A DNA stretch of 13,339 nucleotides, taken from the NCBI GenBank assembly GCA_964544285.1, contig CAZJAQ010000037.1:1-13339 (forward strand). The letters are read 5' to 3'. Position 1 is the stretch's first letter, and each line of letters starts with the position of its first letter. A program made the translations under genes and the position numbers. This document shows positions 6,627-12,926 of the stretch, piece by piece. This stretch comes from CAYGVX01 sp964544285 (GTDB lineage: Archaea > Thermoproteota > Bathyarchaeia > Bathyarchaeales > SOJC01). The notes under the pieces were generated by a model, which searched no databases, was not told where the DNA came from, and worked only from the letters and a program-made list of their open reading frames with translations.

Positions 6627-7499
6627 ATGGAAGATTCGCTACGGTTAGCCGAAGTTTTGAACAAGCAACTGGGCTTAACCCCTTATGAGTCACGTGCCTA
6701 CGTCTCTCTGATAATTCATGGTCCCCTGTCCCCAACCGAGCTAGCTCGAAAATCAAGCATACCCCGACCGAGAGCCTACGATGTGCTGAGAAGCCTCATG
6801 GAGAAAGGTCTTCTGGTGGAACAGTCGGGAAAACCTCCAATCTATGCCTCCGTAGAACCAGAGCAAGGACTAAAGAACCTTCTAATCGGCTTGGAAATGG
6901 AAACGTTGGGGCAGTTGGAAGGGAAAAGAAGAACCATACAAGGGCTTACACAAACGCTCTCGAGAATGTATGAGAAGAGCAAGAACCTCAAGCTTGAAAG
7001 AAGCAGAGTCTGGTATACATGGAGAGATTCTGCCTTCATCGCAACATACAGCGAAGCCATAAGAAACTGCGAAAAAGAAATCCTAGTGGCTTCCACAAGC
7101 CTACGGCCACCCGAAGAAGAAATCCTCGAGGCTGTGGAATACGCCCTCAAAAACGGAAAATCTGTCAAAGTTGTAAGGCAAATTACAGACCTGTGGACCT
7201 TGGACGAGTTGGAAAGATATGAAAACGTGATTAAGGCTGGCAGTCAGGTGCGATATTTGAACGCGAAAGAGATTCCACTCAGGTTTACCGTGTTTGACGA
7301 GAGAGATATAATTCTTGTTTTTCCCCAAATATCAAGCTCGAAAACACGTCAGACAACAGAAGCCTTATGGGTTAGAGTCCCGCCCCTTGCAAAAATCCTG
7401 AGCGAATATTTCGAGGGGATGTGGAAGAAAAGCGAGCCGATGCTTCCGATATTGGAGAAAATGAAGGAGAAAAAGCGACGCCCAGAGAAGTCTAAATGA
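6627..7499 (+). CDS. TrmB-family transcriptional regulator
   Basis: This 290-residue protein begins with a TrmB-type winged helix-turn-helix (about 10-72: LGLTPYESRAYVSLIIHGPL, then SPTELARKSSIPRPRAYDVL and EKGLLVEQ). A coiled-coil dimerisation stretch follows (about 85-125), then a C-terminal region (about 130-275; KEILVASTSLRPPEEEI, SVKVVRQITDLW) that resembles the PLD-like fold of TrmB-like regulators, without catalytic His-Lys motifs. The sugar-binding segment of classical TrmB is not evident, so the effector is unknown. The C-terminus is very basic. Two matching palindromes in the control region, one against its own TATA box and one over the divergent gene, suggest that it represses itself and its neighbour. 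It has the standard start ATG with AGGGA upstream. Confidence 0.9.
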   Translation: MEDSLRLAEVLNKQLGLTPYESRAYVSLIIHGPLSPTELARKSSIPRPRAYDVLRSLMEKGLLVEQSGKPPIYASVEPEQGLKNLLIGLEMETLGQLEGKRRTIQGLTQTLSRMYEKSKNLKLERSRVWYTWRDSAFIATYSEAIRNCEKEILVASTSLRPPEEEILEAVEYALKNGKSVKVVRQITDLWTLDELERYENVIKAGSQVRYLNAKEIPLRFTVFDERDIILVFPQISSSKTRQTTEALWVRVPPLAKILSEYFEGMWKKSEPMLPILEKMKEKKRRPEKSK

Positions 7500-7547
7500 A
7501 CAAGAATATATAAGAGACAGAAATGATGCTGACGAAGGTGGATTGTC

Positions 7548-8060
7548 CTAGAAGTCGTCTGCCAAGTATTTTAGGTCAAAGGGTTTCATCTTGAACCCCG
7601 ACTCGACGCTCACGAGGAAGGAACCAAAATCGCCTATGATTTCTCCCCAATCCATGGCGAAGGTCCGCATGAAATCACTGTAGGACGCATAGTTCTTGTG
7701 AAACGACACCATGACTATGTCTTTTCCGAACCCTTCACCATCCGCAGCAAAAATCACGTTTGGATGTTTACTAGTCCACTCTGTGGCACGTTTCACTATT
7801 TTTCCAGCCTCTTCCTGCGACGGGTACGACTTCATCTTAACAAAAGTGAAAGCCATGATTTGGTAGCCGAGTTTCGCAAAGTCGGGAATGACGGTGTAGG
7901 TTTTAATGTATTCCTTTTCCAGCGTGGCTCTAGTCCTAGTGACGGTTGGCTGAGAGACCCCCAAGCTTTTGGCTATTTCTCTGTCACTTCTCTTAGAATT
8001 TTTTAGCATCTCTTGCAAGAGCCTGAGAAGTTTTTGCTGCTTCATGGACACACTATTCAT
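7548..8060 (-). CDS. Lrp/AsnC-like transcriptional regulator
   Basis: This 170-residue protein has an N-terminal helix-turn-helix (about 22-48: SKRSDREIAKSLGVSQPTVT) followed by the linker EYIKTYTVIPDFAKLGYQIM, typical of Lrp/AsnC proteins. The C-terminal part (about 70-155) can form the ligand-binding alpha/beta fold but is diverged from standard RAM domains. The ATG at 8060 is chosen because AAGGTGG lies eight bases upstream; a longer frame from a TTG at 8096 adds residues with no support. It converges on the TrmB-like gene (48-base gap) and diverges from the radical SAM gene (141-base gap), which it may control. Confidence 0.85.
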   Translation of the reverse strand: MNSVSMKQQKLLRLLQEMLKNSKRSDREIAKSLGVSQPTVTRTRATLEKEYIKTYTVIPDFAKLGYQIMAFTFVKMKSYPSQEEAGKIVKRATEWTSKHPNVIFAADGEGFGKDIVMVSFHKNYASYSDFMRTFAMDWGEIIGDFGSFLVSVESGFKMKPFDLKYLADDF

Positions 8061-8155
8061 AACAACCACCTTAAAAGCTTGATGAAACCCGAACAAAAGA
8101 CTCAGAAGCTGTGTGAGCGAGCAAAAAATCCCTTTTGCAGGCTATAGGTGTGAAT

Positions 8156-8163
8156 CTTATAAG
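8156..8163 (+). promoter_or_regulatory. TATA box of the radical SAM gene
   Basis: CTTATAAG is a textbook archaeal TATA sequence 42 bases (centre) before the GTG start at 8202, predicting a leader of about 15-18 bases. Because it is a palindrome it could in principle also fire toward the Lrp-like gene. Confidence 0.6.
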
Positions 8164-8201
8164 TTAGAGAGCGAAAGCTTAAGACTGTTGGGACATTAGC
8201 C

Positions 8202-9206
8202 GTGGACTACGAGGAACTGCTGAAAGCGGACGAGAAAAGCCTCAAAAACGCCCTAGAAGAAGCAAGGAGCACAAGCCAAAAACATTTTGGCAACAGAATT
8301 CGGTTCTACGCTCCCAGCTTCGTCTACTACAAAACAGATTACTATTGCTCCTCACCAACCGCTTTCCCTTCAATATCTGTGACCGGGTCTTCATGCTCTC
8401 TGAAATGTAAGCACTGCGGGGGCATCGTTCTGAACACCATGTACCCTGCTTACACGTCGGAGAAGCTCGTGGAGCTTTGCAGGGACTTGAAGAGTAAAGG
8501 CGCTGTGGGATGCTTAATAAGTGGGGGATGTTTGCCAGACGGCTCGGTGCCGCTTGAAAAGTTTGTGGATGCGATGGCGGAGATTAAGCGAGATTTGGGG
8601 TTGACGCTTGTGGTGCACACGGGGGTTGTCAGCAAAGATGAGGCAGAGGAGTTGAAGAGTGCAGGTATAGACGCTGCGTTAATTGACATCATTGGTTCAG
8701 ACAAGACGATTGGAGAAATCTACAACCTCGACGTTAGCGTGGCGGATTATGAACGGTCACTTCAAGCTTTGCACGAGGCTGACATCCCCATCGTGCCCCA
8801 TGTTCTGGTGGGTCTTCACTACGGCAAGCTAAAAGGCGAATTAAATGCACTAAGAATGATTGCGAAACATGAGCCTTCAGCAGTCATCATAATCGCCTTC
8901 ATGCCCATCCGTGGCACTCTGATGGAAGAAGTGGCGCCGCCTGCTCCTTCAGATATAGGCAAGGTGCTCGTGGCTGCCAGGCTCATGATGCCCTCCACGC
9001 CCTTAGTGTTGGGCTGCATGAGACCAAAAGGAGTGCACAGAGCGGAAACTGACGTTTTAGCCGTGAAGGCAGGCGCTAACGCCATAGCCTTCCCAGCACA
9101 AGAAGCGATAAAACTGGCAAAGTCCCTGAACTATGAAGTCTCTTTTTCTTCGCTGTGTTGTTCTCAGATTTTCGAGGATTTGACGACGGAAAGGATTAGG
9201 GCTTAA
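8202..9206 (+). CDS. Radical SAM protein, biotin-synthase-like (COG1856-like)
   Basis: This 334-residue protein has the radical SAM 4Fe-4S motif C65-x3-C69-x2-C72 (SCSLKCKHCGG), followed by the glycine-rich SAM-contact segment CLISGGCLPDG and a TIM-barrel pattern of strands (LTLVVHTGV, AALIDIIG, IPIVPHVLVGL, AVIIIAFMPI). Additional conserved-looking cysteines lie just before the cluster (C49), in LGCMRPKG, and as a CC pair near the C-terminus (SSLCCSQIF), which could hold a second cluster. This layout fits the archaeal proteins described as uncharacterised biotin synthase homologs; some relatives have been shown to be two-part lipoyl synthases (LipS1/LipS2). No lipoate, biotin or partner radical SAM gene is nearby, so the substrate is open. 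The GTG start has only a weak binding site. It ends four bases from the opposite-strand gene. Confidence 0.85.
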   Translation: MDYEELLKADEKSLKNALEEARSTSQKHFGNRIRFYAPSFVYYKTDYYCSSPTAFPSISVTGSSCSLKCKHCGGIVLNTMYPAYTSEKLVELCRDLKSKGAVGCLISGGCLPDGSVPLEKFVDAMAEIKRDLGLTLVVHTGVVSKDEAEELKSAGIDAALIDIIGSDKTIGEIYNLDVSVADYERSLQALHEADIPIVPHVLVGLHYGKLKGELNALRMIAKHEPSAVIIIAFMPIRGTLMEEVAPPAPSDIGKVLVAARLMMPSTPLVLGCMRPKGVHRAETDVLAVKAGANAIAFPAQEAIKLAKSLNYEVSFSSLCCSQIFEDLTTERIRA

Positions 9207-9210
9207 AGGT

Positions 9211-9441
9211 TTATTTTGAGGCGAATCGCCAAATCGAGCTCACCATCTGATCTTTGAGGATTTCGATTTGCTTGCTTAGTCGTTTAGCGTCTTCTCTCGA
9301 TATTCCTTGGCGGACGAGTTCTTTTTCGAACGCCCTTCTAGCCTTTCTTACCTTCCAGTCTAACGTTACCCAAATCAAGAAGAGATGGCTGAATAGCTGA
9401 ATAAACCGTGGGACTATACTGAGAACTGCTCTTATTCGCAA
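9211..9441 (-). CDS. Hypothetical 76-residue membrane-anchored protein
   Basis: One N-terminal hydrophobic segment (about 5-28, SIVPRFIQLFSHLFLIWVTL) is followed by a basic amphipathic helix and the motif RRAFEKELVRQGISREDAKR, then a short helix ending SSIWRFASK. The protein probably sits in the membrane with a cytoplasmic helical hairpin. A TTG start is used; GGCGGTG upstream is a modest binding site and no ATG is available in frame. It is the last gene of a four-gene minus-strand run and lies 34 bases after the acidic-tailed gene, with which it shares an AF-x-KEL-x3-GI motif. No named family is recognised. Confidence 0.72.
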   Translation of the reverse strand: MRIRAVLSIVPRFIQLFSHLFLIWVTLDWKVRKARRAFEKELVRQGISREDAKRLSKQIEILKDQMVSSIWRFASK

Positions 9442-9475
9442 GCCAACGGCACCGCCTGAAGTGAAAGGAATGAGC

Positions 9476-9883
9476 CTAATCTTCTTCCTCTTCTTCTTCC
9501 GCCCTCAAGCCCTTCTCTCTCATCTTCTCAGCGATTTTCTCTTCGACGTGTTTGCGTATTTCTCTCTCAAGTTCCCTTTCTTTCTCAGGAGTAAGCTGTT
9601 TCTCTTTGCCGAGTCGTTTAAACACGTCGCCTAAGCTCGTGAAGGTGCTCATGTAGTCCTCCGTCATTTTCAACGCTACTTCGTTTGGAATTCCGCTGTC
9701 TTTAAGCTCCTTGTAGAACGCTGCTGCAGCCTTGCCCATGCTTCGTCCTGCTTCTTCGCTGAAGACGCTTGCGATTAGGCTTTTGATGAGTGTCGGGACT
9801 TCTTTCGACACGACGCTTAGGATTTCTCTGAGTTCCTCAACATCTTCTGTCGAACTCTTTTCCTTATCCTTCTTTTCCAGCAT
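9476..9883 (-). CDS. Hypothetical 135-residue helical protein with acidic tail
   Basis: The protein is all-helical by composition. The core (about 18-90) includes SVVSKEVPTLIKSLIASVFS and AAAAFYKELKDSGIPNEVAL. It is followed by a highly charged helix (about 95-127; PEKERELEREIRKHVEEKIA) and a run of Glu/Asp at the very end. No transmembrane segment or catalytic motif is seen. The ATG at 9883 follows GGTGTGAG. It begins 18 bases after the 64-residue gene. The central helix-turn-helix hairpin resembles that of the downstream membrane protein, suggesting related modules that may associate. Function unknown. Confidence 0.78.
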   Translation of the reverse strand: MLEKKDKEKSSTEDVEELREILSVVSKEVPTLIKSLIASVFSEEAGRSMGKAAAAFYKELKDSGIPNEVALKMTEDYMSTFTSLGDVFKRLGKEKQLTPEKERELEREIRKHVEEKIAEKMREKGLRAEEEEEED

Positions 9884-9901
9884 TCTTGTCTCACACCTTT
9901 T

Positions 9902-10096
9902 CTAGCAGATTCTTGGATAGCTTCTTAGTATTGTGATGGCTTCGGCTTTTTTGCGTTCCGCTTCGAATATAGCTTTTTCCGTAGCGTAGTAATCAGCTCT
10001 ACCAACTTTCACTCTGGGGCTTTTAGACACTTCAACTTTTTGTGAGGCTGTTTTCCTTATCCCAAACAGCTTGCCAGTTTCTAAATTTCTCTTCAT
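9902..10096 (-). CDS. Hypothetical 64-residue basic protein
   Basis: This small basic protein (MKRNLETGKLFGIRKTASQK) has a C-terminal helix rich in Ala, Glu and Lys (TEKAIFEAERKKAEAITILR). It has no membrane segment and no metal-binding cysteines. The ATG at 10096 has GAGGTG nine bases upstream. It is 76 bases downstream of the wHTH gene and 18 bases upstream of the acidic-tailed gene, so it is probably co-transcribed with the latter. Charge complementarity with the acidic tail of its neighbour is noted but not evidence of binding. Confidence 0.65.
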   Translation of the reverse strand: MKRNLETGKLFGIRKTASQKVEVSKSPRVKVGRADYYATEKAIFEAERKKAEAITILRSYPRIC

Positions 10097-10172
10097 ATTC
10101 TATACACCTCACTATAACGAAAGTATGGGCACTCTAGTTTAACATACTGGGAAAAAGTGGTCAGAAGCGTGG

Positions 10173-10625
10173 TCACTGATCGGTTAGTTCGTATTTTTTG
10201 CCGAAGCCCTCCACTTGGCGCACCACACCCTCCTTTTCCAGCTGTTTTACGCGTTGTCTGATTATGCGCCTCGAGGCTTTGCCCCTCATGGCTTGAACCT
10301 GGCGCGTGATGGCGGAAATGTTTAGTGGACCTTTTAAGGCGAGGGCTTGTATTACGCATCGGCTCATCTCGTCTTGGGCAACTTCGGGCTTCTTGATGAT
10401 GCTTTCGGCTTTTTTCAGTCGTGCTGCGACTTTTAGTGGCTCGTCGTATAGACCTAAACCCACTTTGGTTAGCCGCAGCGAAGCTGCCAGCCCTTCGTAT
10501 TCGGGTTTTTCGAGAATCAGGTTCTCAAGAGTGTCTAAGCGTTTTATTATCAAGTCTAATTTTCTGCTCAGTTCTTCGACGCTGCTGGTTGACTTAGGCT
10601 GCTGTTCCTTCTCGTCCTCACTCAT
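10173..10625 (-). CDS. Winged-helix protein with N-terminal coiled coil
   Basis: This 150-residue protein has an acidic start and a coiled coil (about 14-42, SSVEELSRKLDLIIKRLDTL). A helical middle follows (about 43-85), then a winged helix-turn-helix (about 88-148: CVIQALALKGPLNISAITRQ, SRRIIRQRVKQLEKEGVV, ending KYELTD). It is likely a dimeric DNA-binding protein. The ATG at 10625 lies only about six bases from the transcription start predicted by its TATA box, with no good binding site, so the message may be nearly leaderless. It heads a run of four small minus-strand genes. It could regulate them, though a separate chromosome-associated role is equally possible. Confidence 0.82.
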   Translation of the reverse strand: MSEDEKEQQPKSTSSVEELSRKLDLIIKRLDTLENLILEKPEYEGLAASLRLTKVGLGLYDEPLKVAARLKKAESIIKKPEVAQDEMSRCVIQALALKGPLNISAITRQVQAMRGKASRRIIRQRVKQLEKEGVVRQVEGFGKKYELTDQ

Positions 10626-10653
10626 CTTAGGTTGACACGCTTTGGATAGGAGA

Positions 10654-10661
10654 GGTATAAG
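10654..10661 (-). promoter_or_regulatory. TATA box of the winged-helix gene
   Basis: On the minus strand the sequence is CTTATACC, centred about 33 bases from the ATG at 10625. That spacing predicts transcription starting within about six bases of the start codon, consistent with a near-leaderless message. Confidence 0.5.
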
Positions 10662-10737
10662 GGTTGTCTGTTTAAATGGTTATACTTGTTTTTGGAGAGG
10701 GAAAATTCCTTTGATGAGATGCGAAGAAGGTGTTAGG

Positions 10738-11073
10738 CTAGTCTCTTTGCTGTTTTGCCATGTTCTGCAGAGCCGAAGCGACTATGAAGAGGCCTATTAA
10801 GATTATGATTGTTGGGACTAGGGGTAGAGAGTATCCCACTATTCCAGCCGCTCCAATGGCGAAAGCTATGATGCCGATGAAAAGGCTGAACTTGCTTATC
10901 CTGATGCCGATGCGTGCTCTGATTGCGTTGAGCGCTATCAGAATCATTCCCACTCCGAAAGCTATGTAGGGTCCCGTCTCTATTTGGTAGTAGTCGCCTG
11001 CCCACCAACCGACCCCGATGAGAATGACGAAGGTGCCCCAAGCAACGACTTCCAAAGTCTTGTTACTGATCAA
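10738..11073 (-). CDS. Hypothetical four-helix membrane protein
   Basis: This 111-residue protein has four predicted membrane helices (about 8-25, 33-50, 61-80 and 83-102) with short loops and the tail QNMAKQQRD. The TTG start at 11073 follows GAGAGG eight bases upstream; the nearby ATG is out of frame and soon stopped. It lies 45 bases after the SPFH protein gene on the same strand, so the two are probably co-transcribed. Stomatin-like proteins are often paired with NfeD; this protein occupies that position but lacks a soluble OB-fold domain, so it is not a standard NfeD. Function unknown. Confidence 0.75.
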   Translation of the reverse strand: MISNKTLEVVAWGTFVILIGVGWWAGDYYQIETGPYIAFGVGMILIALNAIRARIGIRISKFSLFIGIIAFAIGAAGIVGYSLPLVPTIIILIGLFIVASALQNMAKQQRD

Positions 11074-11118
11074 AGAAAACTGCCTCTCTTCTTCATTCCC
11101 AACAACTGCATTTAAGCC

Positions 11119-12036
11119 TTATGTCGCTTCGCCTTCTTTCTCCTTCTGCTGATGCGTCGTCTTCATCGCTCTGGTTGCTCCTGCGAACGCCGACATACCC
11201 AGAACCTCGCCCTTCACCATGTCCATAGGAATGGCGAATACTATCGTGTTGCTCGGGTCGTAGCTGATGTCTTCCAAGCTCGACAACGTACGCAGGTACA
11301 TTGCTCGGTTGCTCATCTTCTGCACAGCCTTCTCCAAGTTGTCAGCAGCGGTCAGCTCGCCCTCACTCTTGATAATCACTGCTCGCTTCTCCCTTTCAGC
11401 TTCAGCCTGCCGCGCGATTACTCGTTTCATGTCCTCGGGCAACTCGACGTTCTGCAGGTTGACGGAAGTGATGTCTACACCCCAGTCTTTCGTTCCCATC
11501 TCCACTATCTTCTCGATTTTGTTGGCAATCTCTTCTCGCCTAGACAGCAATTCGTCTAGCTCCACGTTTCCCACCACGTCCCGCATGGTTGTCTGTGCAT
11601 ACTTCATCACGCTGTTCCACATGTTCTGGATGTTCACCAAGCTGTCCTTCGTATTCACCACTTTCATGAACACCACTGCGTCGATGCTCACGCTGATGTT
11701 GTCCTTTGTCATGACTTCCTGCCGAGAGACGTCCAAGGTGATGATTCGTTTGTCCTGCTTTAGGAAGCTCTCTGCGAAGGGCCACTTGAAGAAGAAGCCT
11801 GGACCGACGAGTCTCTGAAACTTTCCAAACCGCAGTATGATTGCTTCTTCCCACTCCTTGTTGATTGCAACGCAGACGGGTAGGAACCCTAAGGAGACGA
11901 AAGCGATGATTGCGAACAGGGCGGACAGAACGCTGGGAAAGACGAGGACAGTCAGTATCAAGAATAGGAGGAACAATATCAAGAAGAACGCGAAGGGGGT
12001 AGGAGAGCCCGAATACTTCTCACCCATCTTATCCAT
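11119..12036 (-). CDS. SPFH/band 7 (stomatin-prohibitin-like) membrane protein
   Basis: This 305-residue protein has two adjacent N-terminal membrane segments (about 13-35 and 37-57), then the SPFH domain (about 60-215: EEAIILRFGKFQRLVGPGFF, KRIITLDVSRQEVMTKDNIS), and a long charged helix (about 205-245, RQAEAEREKRAVIIKSEGEL) typical of stomatins. Such proteins form large membrane-bound rings that organise proteases or channels. The start is uncertain: the strong GGAGGTGA abuts the ATG at 12036, while a second ATG at 12027 lies nine bases beyond it and may be the real start, three residues shorter. It is followed 45 bases later by a four-helix membrane protein gene. Confidence 0.9.
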   Translation of the reverse strand: MDKMGEKYSGSPTPFAFFLILFLLFLILTVLVFPSVLSALFAIIAFVSLGFLPVCVAINKEWEEAIILRFGKFQRLVGPGFFFKWPFAESFLKQDKRIITLDVSRQEVMTKDNISVSIDAVVFMKVVNTKDSLVNIQNMWNSVMKYAQTTMRDVVGNVELDELLSRREEIANKIEKIVEMGTKDWGVDITSVNLQNVELPEDMKRVIARQAEAEREKRAVIIKSEGELTAADNLEKAVQKMSNRAMYLRTLSSLEDISYDPSNTIVFAIPMDMVKGEVLGMSAFAGATRAMKTTHQQKEKEGEAT

Positions 12037-12237
12037 TCACCTCCTTCTCACCAAAAGGTCTCCTATTGCAGATAACCCTATTTCTGCTTTACCAAACCAA
12101 ACCATACAATTCATACATACTAACAGCCTATCTGAAGCCTAATAGGACGGTCTAGACTAGGCGCAGAGCAAACACTCTCAAAAACAACCAAAAAGCTTTC
12201 GTATCAGAACCCCTTTTTTCTACAACAACCCCTAAGA

Positions 12238-12315
12238 GGGCCGGTCGTCTAGCTTGGTTAGGACATCTGCCTGACACGCAGAAGGTCGCCGGTCCAAGTC
12301 CGGCCCGGCCCACCA
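12238..12315 (+). tRNA. tRNA-Val (anticodon GAC)
   Basis: The acceptor arms GGGCCGG (12238-12244) and CCGGCCC (12305-12311) pair at all seven positions. The anticodon stem TCTGC/GCAGA encloses the loop CTGACAC with anticodon GAC. The T arm GCCGG/CCGGC encloses TCCAAGT, and the D arm is GTCT/GGAC with one G-T pair. The discriminator is A12312 and CCA is encoded at 12313-12315. There is no intron. It is on the same strand as, and 63 bases upstream of, the L38e gene. Confidence 0.96.
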
Positions 12316-12378
12316 CACTGCACATTCACAAAAAGCACAAATACCCGACTTCACATTCCCACTGGAGGGTTGAAAACC

Positions 12379-12573
12379 ATGCCAACCGAAGTCACCGACA
12401 CAGAAAAATTCATACAACTAAGCCAAAACGCAGCTTACTGCGCCATAAAAAGACTCCACAAAACAGTAAAACTGAAACTCCGCACCCCAAAGATACTCTA
12501 CACGCTAAAAACTGACCCCACAAAAGCAGAGGAAATCATTAAAAAACTAAGCTGCGAAATCCGAGAAATCTAG
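12379..12573 (+). CDS. rpl38e: Large-subunit ribosomal protein L38e
   Basis: This 64-residue protein matches the length and pattern of L38e: MP-x-E/K-I/V start, the helix EKFIQLSQ, KLKLRTPKILYTLKTD matching the eukaryotic K-x-K-x-R-x-x-x-Y-L-Y-T-L segment, and DPTKAEEIIKKL near the end. It belongs to the 60S/50S subunit and occurs in eukaryotes and part of the archaea. The ATG at 12379 is preferred over a TTG at 12370, because GGAGGG is nine bases before the ATG but directly abuts the TTG. It is downstream of tRNA-Val and not in a ribosomal protein operon. Confidence 0.85.
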   Translation: MPTEVTDTEKFIQLSQNAAYCAIKRLHKTVKLKLRTPKILYTLKTDPTKAEEIIKKLSCEIREI

Positions 12574-12672
12574 CTTCTGAATAAGCTGAAGAGTTTCGTT
12601 ATTGATTAATCATTCATAATTCTTATCTGATTCAGAACCCCAAGATGCAGATGCAGCACTTAGGTGAACAGC

Positions 12673-12894
12673 ATGGTAGAGCTGGAAGACGCGCAATACA
12701 TAGCAGTTAGTTTTGTGAAAGAGAAGAAAGACGTAACAGAAGTCACCGTGATCGTAACAGAACAGAAAGACGGAATCTGGATAATCAGAGGCACGTGCCC
12801 AATAGACCTCTGCGGGCACCCGTGGAGAGAAAGCTTCGAAATAAAAGTAGACCAAAAAGGCAAGATAAAAGACTCAAGCTTCAAGCTGATGTAA
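12673..12894 (+). CDS. Hypothetical 73-residue protein (single alpha/beta fold)
   Basis: The protein starts with a helix (MVELEDAQYIAVSFVKEKK), then alternating strands: VTEVTVIVTEQ, GIWIIRGTCPIDL, RESFEIKVDQKGKIKDSSFK. A helix plus a three- to four-stranded sheet is a pattern shared with small PepSY-like and similar ligand or inhibitor folds; that comparison is structural guesswork. The GTCPIDLCGHPW segment with two cysteines five apart is the most distinctive feature. The ATG at 12673 is chosen since GGTGA lies six bases upstream; a GTG at 12664 overlaps that site. It has its own AT-rich upstream region (about 12600-12625). It is tail-to-tail with the membrane protease gene. Confidence 0.7.
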   Translation: MVELEDAQYIAVSFVKEKKDVTEVTVIVTEQKDGIWIIRGTCPIDLCGHPWRESFEIKVDQKGKIKDSSFKLM

Positions 12895-12926
12895 CCCCAA
12901 ACCAAAGCACAAAACCCTTCAGACGC

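Noticed and set aside
9957..10359. Minus-strand 88-codon frame overlapping the winged-helix gene
   Set aside because: Out-of-frame overlap with the wHTH domain, His/Arg/Gly-rich and without a binding site.
11267..11818. Plus-strand 183-codon frame opposite the SPFH gene
   Set aside because: Ser/Thr/Phe-rich antisense shadow; the minus strand encodes a complete stomatin-like protein.
12640..12660. Tandem AGATGC repeat (AGATGCAGATGCAG)
   Set aside because: Two copies only, in a short spacer; not enough to call a repeat element.
12610..12905. Two overlapping minus-strand frames of 81 codons
   Set aside because: Both are antisense to the 73-residue plus-strand gene, which has a proper GGTGA site and protein-like strand pattern.
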